DNA from: Defluviitaleaceae bacterium
GTDB lineage: Bacteria; Bacillota; Clostridia; Lachnospirales; WQUN01
Length of the DNA: 6,356 nucleotides
Assembly: GCA_009783525.1 (NCBI GenBank)
Contig: WRDG01000137.1
Coordinates: forward strand, 1-6,356
Reading direction: 5' to 3'
A program made the position numbers and the translations under genes. Under the pieces are notes generated by a model. The model was not told the origin of the DNA. It did not search any database and saw only the letters and a list, made by a program, of their open reading frames with translations. Position 1 is the first letter of the stretch. Each line of letters begins with the position of its first letter. Positions 1-5,773 of the stretch are shown one piece after another.

Positions 1-1562
1 ATTTCGTCTCCGCTTTTCATTCCGCCGTAGACTAAATACTGCCCGCACCAAATGCACTCGGTTGTTTTTCCGTTGATCGCGGACGAAACGCTTTTTTTAT
101 CCGCCCACACAGGTATCCGAATGTGGATTTGCGACGCTGTTTTATTTTTTACAACCGCTTTGCCTTCAAACGGCAAATAGCTGTCTATGTCGAGCCACGG
201 CGACGCGCGGTTAAGCAGCAGGTTGACCTCGGCAGTCCCGCCGTCGAAGCGGACGATAGATTCCCATGCGCGGTACAGCGCCGTATTGCAATTGCCTACG
301 CAGCATATGGTCCAATAACCGTATGAAGCGCCGGGATCGCTTATGCTTAAAAATGCGCCGATATTTTTTTCTGTGATATTGTCACGGCTCATATACTCGA
401 GATTAAACGGCCTGTTGTCTCCGACAGCAGAAAGAGCCTTTATGTCTTCAAACGAAGTCAGCTGCATTTCCGCTAAATTATTGCGGACATATTGATCTAC
501 GTCTTCCCAATAATCCCCAATGCCCGCGTCGCACAAACGTATGGCGAAGCATACGGCGTCGGCGGTGGCGCACGATTCGGAAGGTTGCGACGAATAGATA
601 TTTTCTTCGTTGGGATCGTAACCGAACTCGTCTGCGGTATGACCCACGACAGCCTTAACATGGTCGCCGTGATCTCCTATAACAGCCGGAAAAAAACCAA
701 TGCGCGGCAATCCGAAAAAACGTATGTATTCATAAAAATCCCTTGACCAACGTTTTAAACTCGCGTCGTTTGAACTGACAGCATATTCAAGCACTCCCCA
801 AGCCGCAGCGAAATGGGTATGAACATGCCCTTGCCAATGCGCGTGCGCGAACGAATCGATCATATCGGCGTCTTTGGTCGGTTTCCAAAAATGCTCGTTC
901 ATCAGCGGCGGCAATAATTTTTTTGCCGTATCAAAAACCGAAACGTCGCCTGTTTTTTCGTTGACTAACATCAGCGCCCTAATCAATTCGCCGTACGTTC
1001 TTATCTGCTGACCCGAAAAAACCGAAGCGCCGTACCCGTGTTCGTTTAACCGCCAGCCGTCCCTGAAAAATAAATCGTCGGGAAAAAATAAATGACCGCC
1101 GTCTGCTTTCATGATGCTAAGCAGCCCGTCGATCATTTTTTTTGCGAGTTCGGTTCGATCCAATTTTAATAAAACAATAATCAGTCTTGCAGACATGCAT
1201 GTGCAGACGCAGTCTCCGCCGTAAAAATTTTGCCACGGACGGTTTTCGCTTTTTAACCACCACAGTCCGTTTTCGTCGATGCTGCTCAAAATCCAATCGA
1301 GCATACCATTTTCTTCTTCGATGCCTTCACCGCTGCCGCACATGCTGCGCGTCATCATCAGCGCTTCCATCACCTTGGGTGTGCAGCAGCCGCCCGTCAT
1401 ATGGTTCATGTACGGAGGATCGGCCATTAAGTCCGCCGTATGATACGGTTCAAAAAAATTTTTCGTGTCGATCATGCCTGTTAAATTTTTTACGGAGAGC
1501 TTTGCGCGTTCCGCGAGGTCAAGAGTGTCGGGAACGATCGCATCATAATAGTTGCCGTTCAT
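1..1562 (-). CDS. GH127/DUF1680-like glycoside hydrolase (beta-L-arabinofuranosidase-like), 3' end outside window
   Basis: Reading the minus strand from the ATG at 1562-1560 gives 520 codons without a stop, so the C-terminus lies beyond the left edge. There is no signal peptide, so the protein is probably cytoplasmic and would act on imported oligosaccharides. The middle looks like the (alpha/alpha)6 barrel of GH127-type enzymes. E329-S-C331 and the pair C420-C421 match, in order and approximate spacing, the zinc ligands Glu338, Cys340, Cys417 and Cys418 of Bifidobacterium HypBA1, whose Cys417 is the nucleophile. E312, 17 residues before E329, fits the acid/base Glu322. The family usually has CCPP after the barrel; here it is CCVGN. 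The stretch at about 445-485 (NLLLNRASPWLDIDSYLP) begins a beta-sandwich domain and resembles uncharacterised proteins I recall from Paenibacillus and Planctomycetes. Extra cysteines sit at C59-C60, C118, C120 and C122. The Shine-Dalgarno is weak (AAGG, 10 bases before ATG). Family level is fairly sure; the substrate is unknown. Confidence 0.82.
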   Translation of the reverse strand, partial: MNGNYYDAIVPDTLDLAERAKLSVKNLTGMIDTKNFFEPYHTADLMADPPYMNHMTGGCCTPKVMEALMMTRSMCGSGEGIEEENGMLDWILSSIDENGLWWLKSENRPWQNFYGGDCVCTCMSARLIIVLLKLDRTELAKKMIDGLLSIMKADGGHLFFPDDLFFRDGWRLNEHGYGASVFSGQQIRTYGELIRALMLVNEKTGDVSVFDTAKKLLPPLMNEHFWKPTKDADMIDSFAHAHWQGHVHTHFAAAWGVLEYAVSSNDASLKRWSRDFYEYIRFFGLPRIGFFPAVIGDHGDHVKAVVGHTADEFGYDPNEENIYSSQPSESCATADAVCFAIRLCDAGIGDYWEDVDQYVRNNLAEMQLTSFEDIKALSAVGDNRPFNLEYMSRDNITEKNIGAFLSISDPGASYGYWTICCVGNCNTALYRAWESIVRFDGGTAEVNLLLNRASPWLDIDSYLPFEGKAVVKNKTASQIHIRIPVWADKKSVSSAINGKTTECIWCGQYLVYGGMKSGDE

Positions 1563-1584
1563 TTTAAATCAGCCTTGTATCATT

Positions 1585-1592
1585 TGTTAACA
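1585..1592. promoter_or_regulatory. TGTTAACA palindrome at predicted start of the leftward transcript
   Basis: This is an 8-bp perfect palindrome that extends to 14 bp (1582-1595) with one mismatched pair. It lies just downstream of the minus-strand -10 box and over the expected transcription start, a usual place for a repressor site. Short AT-rich palindromes arise often by chance. Confidence 0.25.
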
Positions 1593-1593
1593 T

Positions 1594-1622
1594 ATAATAA
1601 TTAATCCATACAAATTTGACAA
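1594..1622 (-). promoter_or_regulatory. Predicted sigma70-type promoter for the GH127-like gene
   Basis: On the minus strand, TTGTCA (plus 1617-1622) is followed by a 17-base spacer and TATTAT (plus 1594-1599). Each box matches the consensus at 5 of 6 positions. The expected start is near 1587, giving a leader of about 25 bases before the ATG at 1562. Its -35 box overlaps that of the opposite promoter. Predicted from sequence only. Confidence 0.6.
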
Positions 1623-1625
1623 ATT
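1613..1625. promoter_or_regulatory. 13-bp inverted repeat over both -35 boxes (candidate operator)
   Basis: AATTTG-A-CAAATT is a perfect inverted repeat with one central base. It contains both divergent -35 boxes, so a protein bound here would block or remodel both promoters. The symmetry may simply result from two overlapping -35 boxes in AT-rich DNA, so the operator role is an inference. Confidence 0.4.
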
Positions 1626-1645
1626 ATTAATCGGCAATGTAGTAT
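1616..1645 (+). promoter_or_regulatory. Predicted sigma70-type promoter for the rightward gene set
   Basis: A perfect -35 box TTGACA (1616-1621) is followed by an 18-base spacer and TAGTAT (1640-1645), which matches the -10 consensus at 4 of 6 positions including the key A2 and T6. The expected start is near 1652, leaving about 39 bases of leader to the ATG at 1691. No other promoter of this quality was noticed in the short gaps further along, so it may serve all six rightward genes. Confidence 0.55.
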
Positions 1646-1690
1646 GCGAACGGGATTTTATGCCGAAACGAATTTTTTTCGGAGGTTGTC

Positions 1691-2749
1691 ATGTCGTTTG
1701 AAGATGGAATGGCGGCGTTAAATTTAGATATGCCGCCGCGTGTCCCGCGCACGGAATATTCCGCCGATACCCATTGGCCTTTGGTCGAAGCAATTACGGG
1801 TATCAAAATAAAAACAGAAGACAGCGCGGTAAAACGCCGCGAAGCCTCTAAAGAGTTCATGAAAGCTTGGCAGTATGATTTATGTTGGAACGTTTTGGTC
1901 GGCACATCATATCTCGGCGGTAAACATTCTTACATGGGTCATGCGGTATATGCTGCCGAAGGGGCAGATTTTAACAAAAACAAATCCGAACTGTTTGATG
2001 ATGCGGAAGAAGCATTAAAATTTGATCCGTACGAGTCGCTTCCAAAAATTAATAAGGACGAAATGGTCAAATCGTTCAATGAAAACTATAAAAACGTCTC
2101 CGGTTTTTATCCGGACGCGGTAAACATGACGGGCGTTTACATAAGCTGCGTTTCAGGTTTGATCGAATTGTTCGGCTGGAATATTTTACTGCAGGCGGCC
2201 GGTTTAAATCCAAAGGCGTTCGGCGAAATAACAAACAGATACGCAAAATGGATGGATGCTTTTTTCGAAGCTCTTGCTGAAAGCGACGCGCCGGTCGTTA
2301 TGGTACACGACGATATTGTTTGGACTTCGGGGCCGTTCATATCGCCCGAGTGGTACAGGCGGTATGTTTTTCCGCATTATGCGCGTTGGTTCGACATGCT
2401 TAATCAAAGCAATAAAAAAATTTTATACACATCAGACGGCACATATACGGTTTTTATAGACGACATAGCACGCTGCGGCGCGCACGGATTCGTGCTTGAA
2501 CCGACTACGGATATGGCTTATGTTGCGGATCGCTACGGCAAAACACATTCGTTTATAGGCAATGCGGACACAAGGGTACTGCTCGGCGGATCGAAAGACG
2601 ACATTTTTAATGAAGTGAAGCGGTGCATGGATATCGGAAAAAAATGCCCGGGTTTTTTTATGGCCGTAGGGAATCATATACCGGTTAATACACCTTTAGA
2701 CAACGCGCTGTATTACAATGAGACGTACATAAAGCTAAGCAAGAGATAA
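1691..2749 (+). CDS. Uroporphyrinogen decarboxylase (URO-D) family protein, MtaA/CmuA-like; substrate unknown
   Basis: This 352-residue protein has the length and single-domain TIM-barrel layout of the URO-D superfamily, which includes heme-pathway HemE and cobamide-linked methyltransferases. Recognisable parts are the N-terminal PPRVPRTEYS (15-24), the HDD motif at 206-208 followed by SGPFISPEWYRRYV, the strand ending E270-P-T-T-D, G290-N-A-D at the usual metal or ligand strand, and the C-terminal GNHIP (327-331) with NTP. The HxC...C zinc motif of MtaA-type methyltransferases is not present: FIGNAD stands where HxCG is expected, and GNHIP replaces the later cysteine segment. The HemE N-terminal arginine motif is also not seen. 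It is therefore neither a clear HemE nor a clear MtaA; no corrinoid-binding protein is in view. The start is supported by GGAGG at 1681-1685, 5 bases ahead. It heads the rightward set, 21 bases before the next gene, and faces away from the GH127-like gene. Confidence 0.88.
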   Translation: MSFEDGMAALNLDMPPRVPRTEYSADTHWPLVEAITGIKIKTEDSAVKRREASKEFMKAWQYDLCWNVLVGTSYLGGKHSYMGHAVYAAEGADFNKNKSELFDDAEEALKFDPYESLPKINKDEMVKSFNENYKNVSGFYPDAVNMTGVYISCVSGLIELFGWNILLQAAGLNPKAFGEITNRYAKWMDAFFEALAESDAPVVMVHDDIVWTSGPFISPEWYRRYVFPHYARWFDMLNQSNKKILYTSDGTYTVFIDDIARCGAHGFVLEPTTDMAYVADRYGKTHSFIGNADTRVLLGGSKDDIFNEVKRCMDIGKKCPGFFMAVGNHIPVNTPLDNALYYNETYIKLSKR

Positions 2750-2770
2750 ATCAAGGTTTAGGGGGTTTAC

Positions 2771-3073
2771 ATGCAAATATTTTATATTGTCTGTTTTTTT
2801 ATAGGCTTGGTTTATACGCTTACGGCTTTTATAGTCACGGAGATCTTGGAACGGTTCAATTTCGATAATATAAAAATTGGTTTCGGAAAATATAAAAATT
2901 TTAAGGCGACGGTTATCGCCGCGTTCGTGATGTCGTTCGGCGGCGCAGGGCATTTATTGTCAAGGCATTTGGTGCCGTTTGCAGCAACGCTTATAATTTC
3001 TATAGCCGCAGCCTTTTTAGCGGCTGTCATCATAAATTCATTAATGAAAAAATTGACGGAAAAACGAAAGTAA
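2771..3073 (+). CDS. Small membrane protein resembling the membrane part of NfeD/YuaF proteins
   Basis: The 100-residue product has three likely membrane segments at about 2-25, 46-67 and 69-92, a short polar stretch with several aromatic and lysine residues at 26-45, and a basic C-terminal tail (KKLTEKRK). The opening (YIVCFFIGLVYTL) and the second segment with FGGAG at 56-60 resemble the membrane portion of Bacillus YuaF and related NfeD-like proteins, which work with flotillin-type proteins at membrane microdomains. The soluble OB-fold domain of NfeD is absent, as the protein stops right after the last helix, and no flotillin gene is nearby. The start is supported by a G-run at 2761-2765, 5 bases ahead of ATG. 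It sits 21 bases after the URO-D-like gene and 23 bases before hisD, so it is probably co-transcribed. The gene is likely real; the family link is from pattern memory and moderate. Confidence 0.72.
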   Translation: MQIFYIVCFFIGLVYTLTAFIVTEILERFNFDNIKIGFGKYKNFKATVIAAFVMSFGGAGHLLSRHLVPFAATLIISIAAAFLAAVIINSLMKKLTEKRK

Positions 3074-3096
3074 ATTTATCGAAAAGGGGAAAACGG

Positions 3097-4407
3097 ATGC
3101 CGGCGCCGGTTTTACCGATATTGACATACGATGGAAGCGGATATAAATCATTTGTTGACAGACACATAAGCTACCGTGTCGACGAAAACGGTACTGCGGA
3201 AATATATAAAATCACAAACGAAATAGTAAACGATGTGAAAAATAACGGCGACCAAGCATTATTCAAATGGTCTGCCAAATTTGATTGTGATTTAATTGAC
3301 GCAAGCAATGTCCGAGTTTCGCAGCATGAAATCGACGAAGCATGCGGTAAGGTAGAACCCGAATTGCAAAAAATATTTTGCAAAGCGATTGACCGCATAT
3401 ACGATTTCCATAAAAAGCAAAAAACCAACGGATGGATAGACACATCGGCAAACGGCGAAATATTGGGCCAAATAGTCAGGCCGATCGATTCGTGCGGAAT
3501 ATATGTGCCCGGCGGCACGGCGGCATATCCTTCGTCTGTACTAATGACGGTTGTCCCGGCAAAAACTGCGGGGGTCAAACGGGTGGCCGTTGCTTCGCCG
3601 TGCGGACGCGACGGAAAAATACCGCCGGTTACATTGGTTGCAGCCAAGGTTTCCGGGGTCGATGAAATATATAAGGTCGGAGGCGCCCAGGCTATTGCCG
3701 CTTTCGCATACGGAACGGAATCCATAAAAAAAACAGACAAAATAATGGGGCCCGGAAACTCCTATGTTATGACTGCAAAACGAATTGTTTACGGGCAAGC
3801 CGGCATCGATTCAATGGCCGGCCCGAGCGAAATAGCAATTATCGCAGATTCTACGGCAAATCCTGTTTTTGTCGCCGCCGACATGCTTTCGCAGGCTGAA
3901 CATGACGCGAGGGCAAAAAGCGTTTTATTTACAGACAGCCCGATGCTCGCCGAAAAAGTGTCGTATGAACTTGTAAAACAGACAAAAAAATTAAAGAGAG
4001 AAAAAATAATTTCGGAATCGTTAAATCAAAACGGACAAATAATTTTAACCGACACAATTGCGGAAGCGGTAGAATTGGCAAATGCGATGGCGCCGGAACA
4101 TCTTGCCGTATGCACTGCAGAACCGTTAGGTTTACTAACCGGCATACGCCATGCCGGTTCCGTTTTTATCGGAAATTATTCGCCCGAGGCTTTGGGTGAC
4201 TATATGGCAGGGCCGAGTCATGTCCTGCCGACGGAGTCGACTGCGAGGTTTTTTTCGCCTTTATCAGTAGATGATTTTGTAAAAAAAACAAGCTTGATTT
4301 CGTTTTCAAAAGAAGCGCTTGAACGGTTGCGCAAAGATATCGAAACATTTTCAAACGCCGAAGGTTTTGATGCGCACGCCAATGCAGTCAGTGTTAGATT
4401 CGAATAA
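3097..4407 (+). CDS. hisD: Histidinol dehydrogenase (EC 1.1.1.23)
   Basis: HisD carries out the last two steps of histidine synthesis, oxidising L-histidinol to L-histidine with two NAD+ in the cytoplasm, as a zinc-dependent homodimer. The 436-residue length is normal. Key residues known from E. coli HisD are all present: zinc ligands Q266 and H269 in LSQAEHDARA (E. coli Q259, H262), D368 in ALGDYMAGPSH (D360) and H427 in DAHANAV (H419), and the catalytic pair E334-H335 in MAPEHLAV (E326-H327). The family signature IDSMAGPSE lies at 237-245, the GPGN loop at 218-221 and the substrate-side GGTAAYPSSVLM at 139-150. The ATG is supported by GGGG at 3086-3089, 7 bases ahead. hisG does not precede it, as is common elsewhere; a small membrane protein gene does. 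hisB follows after 18 bases. No defect is visible. Confidence 0.99.
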   Translation: MPAPVLPILTYDGSGYKSFVDRHISYRVDENGTAEIYKITNEIVNDVKNNGDQALFKWSAKFDCDLIDASNVRVSQHEIDEACGKVEPELQKIFCKAIDRIYDFHKKQKTNGWIDTSANGEILGQIVRPIDSCGIYVPGGTAAYPSSVLMTVVPAKTAGVKRVAVASPCGRDGKIPPVTLVAAKVSGVDEIYKVGGAQAIAAFAYGTESIKKTDKIMGPGNSYVMTAKRIVYGQAGIDSMAGPSEIAIIADSTANPVFVAADMLSQAEHDARAKSVLFTDSPMLAEKVSYELVKQTKKLKREKIISESLNQNGQIILTDTIAEAVELANAMAPEHLAVCTAEPLGLLTGIRHAGSVFIGNYSPEALGDYMAGPSHVLPTESTARFFSPLSVDDFVKKTSLISFSKEALERLRKDIETFSNAEGFDAHANAVSVRFE

Positions 4408-4425
4408 TTACAATCGGAGAAAAAT

Positions 4426-5022
4426 ATGGACAGGAAAGTAAAAATAAGCCGGAAAACCAACGAAACCGAAATAATGCTTGCATTCGACGCGGATGGATCA
4501 GGCCGGGCAAAAATAAATACGGGGATTGGCTTTTTCGACCATATGCTCGGCTTATTTGCCAGGCACGGTTTTTTTGACGTTGATCTGCAGGCCGCGGGTG
4601 ACCTTGATGTCGACTGTCACCACACAGTTGAAGACGTCGGTATTGTTTTAGGCGAAGCCATAAAAAAAGCAGTCGGAAAAAAAGAAGGGATAAGGCGTTA
4701 CGGCAGCGCCACCATTCCCATGGACGAAACATTGGCAATGTGCGCGGTCGATTTATCGGGACGGTCGTTTGTTTGCTTCGACGCCGTTTTTACGCAGCAG
4801 CGTCTCGGCGATATGGATACGGAAATGATAAAAGAATTTTTTACGGCATTGGGCGGCAATGCGGAAATGAACCTGCACATCAAGGTATTTTACGGAAATA
4901 ATAACCACCACATTGCCGAAGCAATTTTTAAATCATTTGCCCGAGCATTGTCGGAAGCGGTGGAAACTGACCCGCGAAGCAAGAATGTCCTTTCAACAAA
5001 AGGGGAAGTAATCAGCTCATGA
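4426..5022 (+). CDS. hisB: Imidazoleglycerol-phosphate dehydratase, monofunctional (EC 4.2.1.19)
   Basis: HisB removes water from imidazole glycerol phosphate to give imidazole acetol phosphate, the sixth or seventh step depending on numbering, as a manganese-dependent 24-mer. At 198 residues it is the dehydratase alone, without the histidinol-phosphatase domain fused in enterobacterial HisB. The two internally repeated metal-binding motifs are intact: DCHHTVED (63-70, with H65, H66 and E69) and NNHHIAEAIFKSFARAL (159-175, with H161, H162 and E165). FFDHML at 36-41, RHGFFD at 46-51 and the DPR triplet at 182-184 near the C-terminus are also family-typical. The ATG has GGAG at 4416-4419, 6 bases ahead. 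Its stop codon overlaps the start of hisA in ATGA (5019-5022), so translation of the two is probably coupled. A separate histidinol phosphatase must be encoded elsewhere. Confidence 0.99.
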   Translation: MDRKVKISRKTNETEIMLAFDADGSGRAKINTGIGFFDHMLGLFARHGFFDVDLQAAGDLDVDCHHTVEDVGIVLGEAIKKAVGKKEGIRRYGSATIPMDETLAMCAVDLSGRSFVCFDAVFTQQRLGDMDTEMIKEFFTALGGNAEMNLHIKVFYGNNNHHIAEAIFKSFARALSEAVETDPRSKNVLSTKGEVISS

Positions 5023-5732
5023 AAATATATCCTGCGATAGACATAAAAAACGGATGCTGCGTAAGATTAGTTCAGGGCGACTTCGGAAAAACAACTGTTT
5101 ACGGCGACAACCCGGCAAAAACTGCATTGAAATGGCAAAGTTGCGGAGCATCGTATTTACATTTGGTCGACCTGGACGGCACGCGGTACGGAACGGCTCA
5201 TAACGATGCGGCAGTCAAAGAATTGTTATCCGCCGTTAGCATCCCCGTGCAAATCGGAGGCGGATTAAGGTCAATCGAGGCTGTTCGCAATAAATTTGAG
5301 ATGGGTATTTCACGAGTGATTTTAGGCACGGCGGCTTTGGTCGACAAGGATTTGTTATTAAAAGCAATTGATGAGTTCGGAGAAAAAATTGCAGTAGGCA
5401 TTGATGTAAAAAACGGATTCGCGGCAATGATGGGATGGCAAACCGTAACGGAAAAAAGCATGCGGGATATTTGTATTGAAATGATAGAGACAGAAGTAAA
5501 AACAATAATAAGCACCGACATATCGCGCGACGGGATGATGGAGGGCCCCAATACCGCCATGTACCGCGAATTAACGCAGCATAAAAATTTAAACGTAATT
5601 GCGTCCGGAGGCGTTTCGTCGCTGCAGGATATAGATATGTTATTTGAAACAGGAGTTGAAGGCGTAATCATAGGCACAGCTTTGTATACCGGAGCTGTAG
5701 ATCTACGCGAAGCAGTAAAAAAATATGAATAA
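5019..5732 (+). CDS. hisA: ProFAR isomerase: 1-(5-phosphoribosyl)-5-[(5-phosphoribosylamino)methylideneamino]imidazole-4-carboxamide isomerase (EC 5.3.1.16)
   Basis: HisA performs an Amadori rearrangement of ProFAR to PRFAR, the substrate of HisF-HisH. The 237-residue (beta/alpha)8 barrel is of normal length and shows the internal half-barrel repeat. The catalytic aspartates sit at D8 (PAIDIKNG) and D129 (VGIDVKNG), corresponding to Asp8 and Asp127 of Thermotoga HisA. Phosphate-binding loops are QIGGGLR (78-84) in the first half and ASGGVSS (195-201) with IIGTAL (217-222) in the second. TDISRDGMMEGPN (166-178) is typical of HisA rather than HisF. I saw nothing that marks it as the dual HisA/TrpF enzyme PriA, but this cannot be ruled out by eye. 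The start overlaps the hisB stop (ATGA); the nearest G-rich Shine-Dalgarno (5002-5005) is 13 bases away, longer than usual, which supports translational coupling. hisH and hisF, common neighbours, are absent on both sides. Confidence 0.98.
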   Translation: MKIYPAIDIKNGCCVRLVQGDFGKTTVYGDNPAKTALKWQSCGASYLHLVDLDGTRYGTAHNDAAVKELLSAVSIPVQIGGGLRSIEAVRNKFEMGISRVILGTAALVDKDLLLKAIDEFGEKIAVGIDVKNGFAAMMGWQTVTEKSMRDICIEMIETEVKTIISTDISRDGMMEGPNTAMYRELTQHKNLNVIASGGVSSLQDIDMLFETGVEGVIIGTALYTGAVDLREAVKKYE

Positions 5733-5762
5733 CAGTTTAAATATTTTCAAGTAACAGAAAGC

Positions 5763-5766
5763 GGAG
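5763..5766 (+). promoter_or_regulatory. Shine-Dalgarno GGAG that decides a TTG start
   Basis: GGAG at 5763-5766 lies 7 bases before TTG at 5774. No in-frame ATG exists before the hydrophobic segment. Starting at this TTG supplies the lysines needed for a lipoprotein signal peptide, while the in-frame GTG at 5804 would remove them and has no such site before it. Confidence 0.7.
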
Positions 5767-5773
5767 TGGTTTT

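Noticed and set aside
1187..1567. 126-codon plus-strand open frame opposite the GH127-like gene
   Set aside because: It lies antisense to a much longer frame with clear family motifs, its translation is rich in Arg, Cys and Ser with no recognisable domain, and it lacks a convincing ribosome site.
1646..1690. Riboswitch, T-box or histidine attenuator in the leader of the rightward set
   Set aside because: The predicted leader is only about 39 bases, with no run of His codons, no T-box sequence and no terminator hairpin with U-tract.
1691..2749. Annotation as HemE of the heme pathway
   Set aside because: The N-terminal arginine motif of true uroporphyrinogen decarboxylase is absent, and no other heme gene is nearby; only the superfamily is supported.
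3171..3740. 189-codon minus-strand open frame inside hisD
   Set aside because: It is fully antisense to hisD, whose catalytic motifs fix the coding strand; the frame looks like a by-product of codon bias.
4394..4738. 114-codon minus-strand open frame inside hisB
   Set aside because: It is antisense to the conserved HHTVED region of hisB, and the Arg/Leu/Phe-rich translation shows no domain.
5198..5677. 159-codon minus-strand open frame inside hisA
   Set aside because: It is antisense to intact hisA, with no known motif and a Ser/Ile-rich composition typical of a shadow frame.
5733..5773. Terminator between hisA and the lipoprotein gene
   Set aside because: The 41 bases contain no stable inverted repeat; the T-run before the TTG start has no stem ahead of it.
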